Shown: positions 43,834-52,278 of the stretch, piece by piece
How positions within the stretch are numbered: position 1 is the first letter of the stretch
How the letters are laid out: the number at the start of each line of letters is the position of its first letter
DNA from: 21-14-0-10-47-8 sp966211795
Lineage (GTDB): Bacteria; Bdellovibrionota; Bdellovibrionia; Bdellovibrionales; Bdellovibrionaceae
Assembly (NCBI GenBank): GCA_966211795.1
Contig: CBIHNW010000008.1
Location: forward strand, 62,001 to 126,000
DNA length: 64,000 nucleotides
Direction of reading: 5' to 3'
Made by a program: the position numbers and the translations under genes
The notes under the pieces: model-generated
The model's database searches: none
What the model was told of the DNA's origin: nothing
Seen by the model: only the letters and a program-made list of their open reading frames with translations

Positions 43834-46752
43834 TGGATCGAACGACAGATCGTCTCAAATTGGCTCAATTCAGTGGGTTCGCGTTTGATTCACATCACCG
43901 GGCTTTTGGGAACCGGTAAGACCAGTCTGATCCGCCATCACCTGAGCCAGGGCCAGCGAAAAGCAAAATGGCACACATGTGTTCGAATCCTGAACATCTC
44001 GACGATCTTGGGATCCAAGGATGCGAGCCTGGAAGAAGCGCTCGAGGCCGCGGCCAAAACGTGGACGGGCTTTGATGTCATCGTCTGGGATGATCTGCAT
44101 TTTTTAAAACCCGACGTGCGCTACCAAATCATTCAGTTTCTGAAGGGTCTGGGCGGCGAGCAAAAACACATTCTGATCAGCGAAGAAAATCTGAGCGCCG
44201 AGGTGGGCTTCGAAGTACCCTGCTTTGTTCTGCCGGGCTTTACGCAAAACGAAGTCGAAGAATTTTTGCAGAAAAATAAATCAAATCTAGAGCCGCTGCC
44301 GGTGTTTAAAAAAACGGGCGGCGTGCCGCTGTTGCTGCAAATGATTTTGCAGACGGGCGGACAAGAGCTCGATCCCGAGATTTGGATTCAGAGCCTGGGC
44401 GCCGGGGCCGAACAAGCCCTGCGGGTTTTGGCTTTGCTTCCCGAAGGACTGGAGCGCTCGATGGCCGAGAAGATCCATCCGGATCTTGAGGCGTGGGACG
44501 AGCTCTTGCGAAAAAATTTGATCAGCCGGCAAGAGGGCCTGTACGTCCCGCATGCGGCTTTGTTTCGCGTTTTTGAAAAATGGTCGGCGGCAGAGACCCA
44601 AAGAAAACTGGCGGACCAGATTCTGCAACTGCCCGAGAGCGCGCGGTTTCATCGGCTGACCCGGTTTCGCCTTTCGTTATCCAGTCAGCAACCGGGCGCC
44701 TTCAGCGACGCCATTTTGCAAGTTTCCAATTCCGATATCGAGGGTCTTTCAGCGCAAGCTTTAAGCCATTATCAAAATCTGATCATCAAAGCCAAAGCTC
44801 GCTGTCAGGGAGAGTGCTTGTATCGCTTGATCCGCCTCGAGCTTGCCAGTCAGATTTATCTGGGCGAGCGCAAACAGGCGGTGAAGCTGATTCAAGAAGA
44901 CCTGGTGCCGGATTTCTTCGAAAATCTCAGCGAAGAAAAATTATTTCTCGGGTACGAAGCCATTTACTGGCTGATGCGCTCGGGGCAAGCAGCCTTGGCG
45001 GCAGTCCCGCTTTCGCTATTGATCAACAAAGCGAAAAGTCCGGTGAAGCAGCTGCTGGCGATCGAGCAGGCGTTGCCTTTCGTCGCCAGCGAGCCGGCCC
45101 GTGGCATCGAAATCTTGAATCGCGCGTTGGCCAATTTGCACCTGATTGAAGACGCAAAGATTCGCGCCAGTGCGGAAGCGCAGGCGAACTTCTTGATGGC
45201 CACGGCTTTCTACGCCATGGAAAATTACGAACAGGCGCGCCTGCATTACGCCGAGGCCAGGAAAAAGTACCAGACAATTCACAATCCTTACTTTGCGGCA
45301 TTTTGCAGTCTGAATTTAGCCTGGATTTTTTTCTACCAGCGCCGCTGGTTTGATTTTCAGTCCGAAGTCCAGGATCTCAAGGAAACGATTCGCCAATTTG
45401 GTTATCGCTACCTTGAGGTCGGTGTTTACCTGCTGGAAGCCCTGCTGCGGTTTGAAGAGGGTGGTGAAAGCGAAGCTCTGCGTTTGGTCAGTCGCGCCGA
45501 AGCGCAAGCGCGGCAGATGCAAATTAAAAAAGCGTGGGAAGATGCGGCCCTTGAGAAAATCAAAATTTTATTGCAGCTGGGGCAGCAAAGTCAGGCCCAT
45601 CAACTGCTGGAAGAGCTCAAAACGTCATACGGCGCGAATGATTCACGGCGGGCGCAGCTCAAAATCCTGGAAAATTTTGAAGACGCGACATTGGATCAGC
45701 TGATGGATCTGTTTGCAAAGCCAAGCGACATCAAAGATCCTTTCTGGAAAAATCAATTTTTGCGAAAAGGTTCCGTCATTCCTGAATGGCAGGCGGTTAC
45801 ACCGCGCGAGCAGTTGCTGGCGGCCGAACTGGCCCTGGCGAAAGCCAGCGCCGAGGGCGATGCCGGACTTTATCAGCAGGCTTTGATGAAGATCGAGCAT
45901 GGTCTCGAGAGATTTCCCGAGCCCAATGCCGAACGGATCGCTTTGTTGTGCGCACGTCTGCAAGGATCGCCGGACACATCGTCTGAGCTTTTGCAAATGG
46001 CGGAAATGGAAATCAGTCGCTGGCCTTCGCAGTCCAAAGACAAAAAGATTTTGCAAGAGTGGCTTTCATTTTTAGCTTCGTCGAAGAAAGATCGAAAGAA
46101 CTTGAAACTTGCGAAGCGATGGTCGGCCTGGGTTTTCCAAATGCCCCAACAGGGTGAAGAGTACACCGTATTCACGGCCAGCGAGAAAACCAAACAAACC
46201 GAGAAGCCCGAACCTTTAAAGACGGGTTTGCACATCGATGAAGCGGCGGGCGAAATCTTGCTGAAAGGAAAAAAGGTCAAAGAATTTTCCAATAAACCCG
46301 TGCTTCGTCAGATCTTGATTCAGCTCGTGGAATCGTTTCCAACCGCGCTGTCGAAAGCGGCCCTGTCGGCGGCGGTGTGGGGTGAGAGCTACTCACCGCA
46401 GGTGCATGATTCGCGCATTTACACGAGTGTCCAGCGAATTCGCACGCTGCTGAAGACGGACGTCATCGAAAACTGGGAGCAAGGTTACCGCCTGAGCGCC
46501 AAGATGCCCTTTCAGCTGGTGCGCACGCCGCAGATCAAAGCCCGCAGCGAAGATCGCATTCAAAGTCTGGTGCTCGAAGCATTGCGAAAGCGATCCAAGC
46601 TTGGTGATGGTTGGATGAAAAAATCAGATCTTCTGGAGATGGTCGGCACAACGGATTCGACCTTGAAGCGAGCTTTATCGACACTGCTCGAGCAATCCCT
46701 GATCCAGCGTGAAGGACAGGGACCCGCCGTCAAATACAAATGGAAAGCTTAG
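43825..46752 (+). CDS. STAND-type ATPase transcriptional regulator with winged helices
   Basis: The protein has 975 residues. The N-terminal NTPase has Walker A GLLGTGKT (26-33) and Walker B VIVWDD (85-90), followed by a winged-helix-like end of the NTPase module. Residues ~290-750 are helical repeats of TPR type (for example ATAFYAMENYEQARLHYAEARKKY). The C-terminus has an OmpR/SARP-type winged helix (about 830-900: LRQILIQLVESFPTALSKAALSAAVWG, HDSRIYTSVQRIRTLLK) and a second small winged helix (WMKKSDLLEMVGTTDSTLKRALSTLLEQSLI). This is MalT/SARP-like logic: signal-dependent ATPase switching and DNA binding. It is divergent from the HExxH gene and close to three copies of a shared upstream motif. 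Confidence 0.8.
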   Translation: MNLWIERQIVSNWLNSVGSRLIHITGLLGTGKTSLIRHHLSQGQRKAKWHTCVRILNISTILGSKDASLEEALEAAAKTWTGFDVIVWDDLHFLKPDVRYQIIQFLKGLGGEQKHILISEENLSAEVGFEVPCFVLPGFTQNEVEEFLQKNKSNLEPLPVFKKTGGVPLLLQMILQTGGQELDPEIWIQSLGAGAEQALRVLALLPEGLERSMAEKIHPDLEAWDELLRKNLISRQEGLYVPHAALFRVFEKWSAAETQRKLADQILQLPESARFHRLTRFRLSLSSQQPGAFSDAILQVSNSDIEGLSAQALSHYQNLIIKAKARCQGECLYRLIRLELASQIYLGERKQAVKLIQEDLVPDFFENLSEEKLFLGYEAIYWLMRSGQAALAAVPLSLLINKAKSPVKQLLAIEQALPFVASEPARGIEILNRALANLHLIEDAKIRASAEAQANFLMATAFYAMENYEQARLHYAEARKKYQTIHNPYFAAFCSLNLAWIFFYQRRWFDFQSEVQDLKETIRQFGYRYLEVGVYLLEALLRFEEGGESEALRLVSRAEAQARQMQIKKAWEDAALEKIKILLQLGQQSQAHQLLEELKTSYGANDSRRAQLKILENFEDATLDQLMDLFAKPSDIKDPFWKNQFLRKGSVIPEWQAVTPREQLLAAELALAKASAEGDAGLYQQALMKIEHGLERFPEPNAERIALLCARLQGSPDTSSELLQMAEMEISRWPSQSKDKKILQEWLSFLASSKKDRKNLKLAKRWSAWVFQMPQQGEEYTVFTASEKTKQTEKPEPLKTGLHIDEAAGEILLKGKKVKEFSNKPVLRQILIQLVESFPTALSKAALSAAVWGESYSPQVHDSRIYTSVQRIRTLLKTDVIENWEQGYRLSAKMPFQLVRTPQIKARSEDRIQSLVLEALRKRSKLGDGWMKKSDLLEMVGTTDSTLKRALSTLLEQSLIQREGQGPAVKYKWKA

Positions 46753-46767
46753 CCGGACTGCGACCGT

Positions 46768-47301
46768 TTACTTTCGCAGTAAGCAGTTCGCCGATTGCAC
46801 GGAAAGATCTTTGACGTCCAAGACCACGGTCTTCGTCAGCGAAAAATCCGAGCCTTGTAAAACTTCGGTGAGCTCTTGTGAGGTGCAGCTGCTGCCGAGA
46901 TTGTGGGAAATTTCGTTTAAGGCGCCGGCAATGTTCATCGACATTTCGGCAAATTCAGGAAGCCAGCCTCCGCTGGAATTCATCATTCGGTTCACTTCTA
47001 ATTTTGCGGGGCGGTCGGACTGGCGACCACCCGAATTTTTTTCAAGGTCCGCACTCGCTCCAAGTTTGAGCGAACGAGCGTCTTCGCGATTTTCTTTCGC
47101 GCCCAATTGCAGACGGCCATCGCGGCTTTCGCGGCGGGAGCTCGAATCGACCAACAGGATTTTCTTATCGGAAGGCTGGTTGTCGATTTCTCGAACCACT
47201 TGCAGCGACATTCTGTCATCCGATTCACTTTGCGCGAAGCTGTTAAAGCTCAGCAAAGTGCAAATGGCGAGCGAGAAGGTGAAAGCGATTTGTTTTTTCA
47301 T
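46768..47301 (-). CDS. Exported protein of unknown function
   Basis: The protein has 177 residues with a signal peptide (MKKQIAFTFSLAICTLLSFNSFAQ). The middle is charged and disordered, rich in Arg, Asp and Ser (SSSRRESRDGRLQLGAKENREDARS). The end contains Cys (GSSCTSQEL, SANCLLRK), probably a disulfide. It converges with the regulator gene (15 bp between stops). No family is recognised. Confidence 0.6.
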   Translation of the reverse strand: MKKQIAFTFSLAICTLLSFNSFAQSESDDRMSLQVVREIDNQPSDKKILLVDSSSRRESRDGRLQLGAKENREDARSLKLGASADLEKNSGGRQSDRPAKLEVNRMMNSSGGWLPEFAEMSMNIAGALNEISHNLGSSCTSQELTEVLQGSDFSLTKTVVLDVKDLSVQSANCLLRK

Positions 47302-47395
47302 AAAATCTCCAATCCAGGTGCCGGGCCGCAGACGGCTCGGTCAGGGTTCTGTTCATTGCATTTCAAGTCCCGGGCCACGAATTCCGTGGAATATT

Positions 47396-47460
47396 GCGCC
47401 CTCAGGCCTGTTCTGGGGGTGCGACCAGCCTCGGAGGGTTCGAGGTGACCTTGAGGGCGC
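47396..47460. other. Possible branched stem structure between two exported-protein genes
   Basis: GCGCCCTCA (47396-47404) pairs perfectly with TGAGGGCGC (47452-47460). Inside are two smaller stems: CTGG/CCAG (about 47413-47429) and CCTCG/CGAGG (47429-47445). The three helices would form a 65-nt three-way junction. It lies after the stop of the minus-strand gene at 47502 and upstream of the one ending at 46768, so it may be a terminator, a processing site or an RNA element. Confidence 0.45.
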
Positions 47461-47501
47461 AGGGACTGTTTAATCTCTAGACACTGATGACAGTTCAACA
47501 A

Positions 47502-48377
47502 CTAGCGAGCTGGTGACAAGAGCTCGAGCATGTTGTTCACACGAACGCGAAGGCCCGCCACATCCGAAGAGCGCGGCTCTTGTTGGTTCTTTAGAGAATC
47601 CATGATGTTGCTGTAAGCCGTTTCGTTATTTTGGATATCGTAGATGTCCACCAAGGCTTCGCGGTACAGGGTCTTTCGTCGCTGCAAATCGGAATTGAGA
47701 TCTTGTCCCAGGTAGCCCAAAAGTTTGATCAAGGTGATCGCTTTCAAAGAGTCGCTGGTGAGACCTGCTTGATTGCTCCACAAAAATCGAGCGAAATAAA
47801 TTCCGACTTCGGCGCGGGGAAAAAATCCTTCCATGCTATTGGGAGGATTGTTGACGTAAGCCAAGGCGATTTCGAAACTGTTTTTGTAAAACTGCGCCAC
47901 GATATTGGCGATCAATTCCGAATTGTTGCCGGCGGATTTCAATGTCGTCTGTACGACATCGATCGCGCGATTTAAAACAATGCGTGTCGCTTGCTCATCC
48001 GGAAGCTGTCCCGAATTCTTGATGATCTGCGCTGCTTTTTGCTCGTAAAACTGAATGCGCGGGCCGACTGGTTTTCGTTGCGCATCGACCAACGCCCGGC
48101 GAATCAGGGTGCTGGTGTTATAACGAGTGTTCAGCAGATCGCTGGCGCTGGGTTCGCTTTCTTGACCCGGAATTCCTTCTGAGCTTGGCGGCACGCCGAT
48201 CGAAAGGCTTCGCAAAACCTTATCATTGGCGGACGCGGGGAGAATCGCGCCGTTGGGTGCTGATTTGAGCTCGTCTTGCTTTAAGCTTCCGACCAGGTCT
48301 TGGCCCTGAGCCATGGCCGCAGCGGCGGTGAAGATGATTGAGAGAACGAGAGCCGAGTGCTTTAGATTTGTTTTCAT
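47502..48377 (-). CDS. Exported protein of unknown function
   Basis: The protein has 291 residues with a signal peptide (MKTNLKHSALVLSIIFTAAAAMAQ). The mature part is helical (for example ATRIVLNRAIDVVQTTLKSAGNN, YFARFLWSNQAGLTSDSLKAITLIKLLGYLGQDL) with no Cys. AGGAGG upstream supports the start. Site 2 of the 25-bp motif lies 57 bp upstream. No family is recognised. Confidence 0.68.
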   Translation of the reverse strand: MKTNLKHSALVLSIIFTAAAAMAQGQDLVGSLKQDELKSAPNGAILPASANDKVLRSLSIGVPPSSEGIPGQESEPSASDLLNTRYNTSTLIRRALVDAQRKPVGPRIQFYEQKAAQIIKNSGQLPDEQATRIVLNRAIDVVQTTLKSAGNNSELIANIVAQFYKNSFEIALAYVNNPPNSMEGFFPRAEVGIYFARFLWSNQAGLTSDSLKAITLIKLLGYLGQDLNSDLQRRKTLYREALVDIYDIQNNETAYSNIMDSLKNQQEPRSSDVAGLRVRVNNMLELLSPAR

Positions 48378-48434
48378 AATGTCATTCCTCCTGACAAACA
48401 GAAGGTACGACTTTTATTGAAAGATAGGTTTTAA

Positions 48435-48459
48435 CTTGATCTGACTTGTTTGAGCTGAT
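48435..48459 (-). promoter_or_regulatory. 25-bp upstream motif, site 2
   Basis: Plus-strand CTTGATCTGACTTGTTTG followed by AGCTGAT, 57 bp upstream of the start at 48377. On the minus strand it contains CAAGTCAGATCAAG, two CAAG boxes 10 bp apart on the same face of the helix, as many winged-helix activators need. Confidence 0.7.
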
Positions 48460-48518
48460 CGCCCGGAGAGAAAAGGCCATCACTTCCAAGCGGGAAATGA
48501 TGGCCATCGATATGAAAT

Positions 48519-50396
48519 CTAGTTGGCCTCTTCGTCGTCGTCATCCCCGGAAGCAGGGACGGCCTCTGGCTGATTGATATCCAGTGCGTGACTCCACAGG
48601 AAGGTGCGAAAGTGATTGTCGAAATCCGTGCCTACGCGCAAACCTTTCGTATCATTGCGAAGGGCGATCAGATTTTCGTCGTTCTTGTCATTGCCGCTAG
48701 AGCTCCAGTTTTGCGAGCCCACGATGAGCTGCTCGGGGCGCAAGGTGCCATCCACGTTTCGCAGCAACAAACCGATTTTTTGGTGATTCTGTTTCCAGAC
48801 TTGGCCATCGCCACGCGCATTTTTCTTGAGCGCGATGGTGGCGCTGGCGTCGTAAGGATTTGTTTCCAGCAAAGTCGATTCGCTGGCATCAGGCTTTCCG
48901 GCCCAGGAACTTTTGCCGAACGCCGTCGGCGAATCCAGCAACACTTCGATCTTCACGCCTTTCGAAGCGGCGTATTGCAAAGCCCGCACGTATTCGGTGC
49001 CGGCCGCACCAAACATCGAAATGCGGATGACGTCACCGGGCTGGGCTGAAAGCAGCATCGGCAGAATCGCGCGATGTTCGCCATCATCGGTTGGTGAGAA
49101 ATAAACTTTCAAGTCAGAATTGTCCTTTTGAAAGTGAAATAGACGGTGAGTGTTCGGAGTTTTGGCCGAATGAAAACGTCCGATGGGAAAGAACGCATTG
49201 GTGCGGCCGCGAAACTTGGGATCGGCTTTGCGGGCGGCATTCGGCGCTTGGAATTCATACATTTCTTTGAACTCGTCCATAAAGGACATGGCCACTTCGG
49301 TGCTTTTGATGAAAAGACCCATGTTCGAGTTTCGCTCAGAACCCATGCAGGTTCGAGCGACGTTGGCCGTTCCGGTCCATACGCTAAAGTTGTTGCCGTT
49401 GCGAAAGACGAAAAATTTATTGTGCATGATTCCGTCATTTTTGTACTCGATGCGGCCTTTGGCATCTTCATCCGTCTTCGCATCTTTTGATAGCGCGTGG
49501 ATCAAGCCTTGGGTCCCGACATTGTACTGAAAGGACAGATTTGTTTTGTCCCCCACGGTTGGCGTCAGGATCCAGTTTTTCAAATCTGCGGGATTGGTGG
49601 GTTGCACATAAGTGAAGAGCAGTCCCGGAGGCGCCTTGGGATCAACGCCTTTTTCATCGAACACGGCCTTGACGTCGACGCCGGCCTGAATCTTTTCGGT
49701 CAAGGCATCATAAACGGGCTTCATGCTTTTTTGAATGTCATCGATTCCGTACAAAGCCATGTAGATCGAGGTTTGACCTTCGGAGCGGATTTTATTGGCC
49801 AGAACATTGGCCAATGTTTTGCTCAGATCCACGTTGCTTTCGGGAACCATGATCTGCTCGGTGAAATACCACTCTAAGCTTTCGTCCAAACTTTGATTGA
49901 CGGTCATCACGTCACCCAGCTTCTTGTCTGGATCTTCCACCCGCATGGGCAGTGTTGGCTCAACCGGCGGGACTTTTTCCAAACAGACAAAGTCCGCCAA
50001 ATCCGGACACATGATGAATTGCGTGGACGAAGTGAACAGGCGAGTCAAAAGTTTTGAAGCTAAATCGTCGCGATCCGTGGGCGCGGCATTGGGTTTGATC
50101 TTCGCGTAATTGTACAGCAAGAATGCCATGTACTTGGCCAATCGCTTTGAAAGCTGGGGAGCGACTTCGGGGCGAACTTTTCTTTTTTTAACCAAAGGAT
50201 CCAATTTCGAATCCACCAGCTGCTGAAAATCGGCGGCATCTCCTGGAAGCTCTTCCAACCAATCTTTTGCGGCGGCACTGGCCGCCACTTGACGGGAAGC
50301 TCCCGCATGGACGGTGGTTTTGTAAGGAGCCTGCGTGCATTGCACCAAGAAAATGGAGAGAACCAAAACTAGGTTCAGGGACCGAGACGTCTTCAT
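48519..50396 (-). CDS. Phospholipase D-like lipoprotein
   Basis: The protein has 625 residues from the ATG at 50396 (an ATG two codons upstream is also possible; AAGAGGAAA serves both). Signal peptide with lipobox LVQC (Cys20) predicts lipid anchoring. After a 180-residue N-terminal region come two PLD domains: HKD 1 is MHNKFFVF (His325, Lys327) with WTGTAN, HKD 2 is NHQKIGLL (His538, Lys540) with GSQNWS. The Asp of the motif is absent from both, as in several bacterial PLDs. The end is acidic (GDDDDEEAN). It is a second exported PLD besides that at 32138; they are not close paralogues. Probable target: phosphodiesters outside the cytoplasm. Confidence 0.8.
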   Translation of the reverse strand: MKTSRSLNLVLVLSIFLVQCTQAPYKTTVHAGASRQVAASAAAKDWLEELPGDAADFQQLVDSKLDPLVKKRKVRPEVAPQLSKRLAKYMAFLLYNYAKIKPNAAPTDRDDLASKLLTRLFTSSTQFIMCPDLADFVCLEKVPPVEPTLPMRVEDPDKKLGDVMTVNQSLDESLEWYFTEQIMVPESNVDLSKTLANVLANKIRSEGQTSIYMALYGIDDIQKSMKPVYDALTEKIQAGVDVKAVFDEKGVDPKAPPGLLFTYVQPTNPADLKNWILTPTVGDKTNLSFQYNVGTQGLIHALSKDAKTDEDAKGRIEYKNDGIMHNKFFVFRNGNNFSVWTGTANVARTCMGSERNSNMGLFIKSTEVAMSFMDEFKEMYEFQAPNAARKADPKFRGRTNAFFPIGRFHSAKTPNTHRLFHFQKDNSDLKVYFSPTDDGEHRAILPMLLSAQPGDVIRISMFGAAGTEYVRALQYAASKGVKIEVLLDSPTAFGKSSWAGKPDASESTLLETNPYDASATIALKKNARGDGQVWKQNHQKIGLLLRNVDGTLRPEQLIVGSQNWSSSGNDKNDENLIALRNDTKGLRVGTDFDNHFRTFLWSHALDINQPEAVPASGDDDDEEAN

Positions 50397-50598
50397 GATC
50401 ATTTTCCTCTTGAGTTGTTCCTTCTATTTTATGATTTCAGAGGGAAATAGCGACTGAAAACTGGCTGCGGTCCAGTGGGTCGTTAGACCAGAAAGTTCTC
50501 GATGGTCAGACGTGACGCGCTCTTTTTCCCGATGCTCGGCTCGCTTGACTCGGTCTAGGTGGACGTGTTGAAACTTGATGCATCAAGAAGGGGTCTTT

Positions 50599-51408
50599 AT
50601 GAAAAATTTGATCGTTTCCATCATGGTCTTTGGTACCTTTCTCCTCACCTCTAGCCTAGGAGCGGCCGCTTATATGCATCCACGAAAAGCTCTCGAAAAA
50701 CTGTCCACTCACGCTAAACAAATTTGGGTCGTGGGCTACACCAATGGAACATTGGAAGAGGCGATCAGTGATTTGGAGATTTCTTTCGCCAATGGCGCCG
50801 ACGCCATCGTTTACGAAGGCCACGATATTAAAAAATTAGACAGCTATCTGGGCGAAATTCGAAAGCGTTTTCCAAAACACGTCATCGGCGTCAACGTTCT
50901 TGGCGACGACGACAATTTGAACACTTACAAGGAAACGTTCGAGCTCGCGAAAAAGCATCACTGCCAAATCGCTTGGACCGATTTCTCTGGGATTGACTTG
51001 ATCAAGGAAGCTCCGGAAATCAGCTTGCACAGCGTGCTGGCGGCGAAGCCTGCGGATGTTTTCTATGTTAGCGGCATCCACATGAAATACTCGACCCCCG
51101 TTGATCCGAACAAGACGATCGAACAATCCGCGATTCAGGCCATGGGCTGGGTCGATGGCATCGTCATCACTGGACCAAAAACCGGAGTGGCAACGGATCC
51201 AGATCGCGCTCGTGATGCGCGCTCGGTGATCGGCAATTATCCGATGGGTGCGGCCTCTGGCGTGTCAGCCGAAAACGTGCACACGATCTTGCCTTACATT
51301 GATTATGCGTTGGTCAACACCAGCATCTCGGATAAAAATCACCGCATCATCGGCGAGAAGGTCAAAGCCCTGCGCGCTGCCATGGACGTGAAAGTCGAAA
51401 AGCTGTAA
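50599..51408 (+). CDS. BtpA/SgcQ-like TIM-barrel protein with a signal peptide
   Basis: The protein has 269 residues from the ATG at 50599, preceded by AAGAAGGGG. A clear signal peptide (MKNLIVSIMVFGTFLLTSSLGAAAY) precedes a beta/alpha barrel: ISFANGADAIVYEGHD, IGVNVLGDDDNLNTYKETFELAKKH and WVDGIVITGPKTG, then MGAASGVSAENV and DYALVNTSI, which is the phosphate-gripping end of BtpA/SgcQ-type barrels. Most relatives are cytoplasmic; an exported one is unusual. It is divergent from the PLD lipoprotein, so it may act on a product released outside the cytoplasm. Fold: likely. Function: unknown. Confidence 0.65.
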   Translation: MKNLIVSIMVFGTFLLTSSLGAAAYMHPRKALEKLSTHAKQIWVVGYTNGTLEEAISDLEISFANGADAIVYEGHDIKKLDSYLGEIRKRFPKHVIGVNVLGDDDNLNTYKETFELAKKHHCQIAWTDFSGIDLIKEAPEISLHSVLAAKPADVFYVSGIHMKYSTPVDPNKTIEQSAIQAMGWVDGIVITGPKTGVATDPDRARDARSVIGNYPMGAASGVSAENVHTILPYIDYALVNTSISDKNHRIIGEKVKALRAAMDVKVEKL

Positions 51409-51484
51409 TTTATTTCCGTGTCGAACTGTGGCCAGCCTGCTTGCGTTCCGAGCGGTGGGCCAACTTGTGACTTCTAAAGGCCTT

Positions 51485-51566
51485 CATCCACGATGTTGGC
51501 CGTTGGTATGGCATGTTATCCTGAAGCTAAGATATTGCATTGTAACTGCGAGCAAGATCTTGGATG
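51485..51566 (+). repeat. 82-bp hairpin repeat, copy C
   Basis: The most diverged copy, about 80 percent identical to copy A. It starts CATCCACGATGTTGGCC and ends CAAGATCTTGGATG. The outer arms still pair except at two positions; the central part is weaker (ATCCTG and TAAGAT). Lies between the BtpA-like gene and the next exported-protein gene. Confidence 0.8.
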
Positions 51567-51632
51567 AGAAGCGCTTTCAATGTCTGAAAACCTGGACTGT
51601 TCACCTCGAAACAATTCGTTTTAACTGCCACT

Positions 51633-52208
51633 ATGACAAAAGAGATTTTTGTTTTTTCACTCTTCCTGGTGGCCTTTGCGCTAGCACCTTTGCTGTCTTC
51701 GGCAGCTGACAATTGCAATGGGTCGGGGGCGCTCGCAACAAAGTTGATTCCGAAAAATTTGAAGATAGCATGCATTCAGAATCAGAGATTTGATGGTGCG
51801 AAAGCAAACCTCGTGATGATTTCTTATGGGAAGGCAAATGATTGTGCTGCCGGCTGCTTTCATAGCGTCGTTTGCGCCATCGAAAGCTCGGGCAAAGCTG
51901 ATTTGTTTTATGCTTTATGGAATCATTCCGACGAAAAACCCAATGGGCTTCCGGAAAGCTGTCAGCAAGAAGATTTCCGGTCTGGTGAGACGGGACCTCG
52001 TTGTCGGCCAAAGGTTTTGAGTAATCCGATTTTCACCAACAAAGAATTTCTGAACTTTGCAAAAAAAGAACCTTATCATGGTCCATTCCGCGGCTGCTTC
52101 AATTCCTTCGTTAAGGGGCCCGATCTCAGCAATGCCAAGGATAACCAGGGGCAAGCCCAAAAGAGACGGCAAATTTATGAGTACACTGAATTTGAGCTCG
52201 AATTTTAA
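51633..52208 (+). CDS. Exported Cys-rich protein of unknown function
   Basis: The protein has 191 residues with a signal peptide (MTKEIFVFSLFLVAFALAPLLSSA). The mature part has eight or more Cys (DNCNGS, IACIQN, NDCAAGCFHSVVCAIE, ESCQQE, PRCRPK, RGCFN), an even set suited to disulfides. It has no known motif. The promoter region includes repeat copy C, 66 bp upstream. Confidence 0.65.
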   Translation: MTKEIFVFSLFLVAFALAPLLSSAADNCNGSGALATKLIPKNLKIACIQNQRFDGAKANLVMISYGKANDCAAGCFHSVVCAIESSGKADLFYALWNHSDEKPNGLPESCQQEDFRSGETGPRCRPKVLSNPIFTNKEFLNFAKKEPYHGPFRGCFNSFVKGPDLSNAKDNQGQAQKRRQIYEYTEFELEF

Positions 52209-52278
52209 CCCACAATTATTTCAGGCCACGTCCTTCGGTATGACGACGGTCCAACTGATTTAAACAAGCTAGCGCTTT

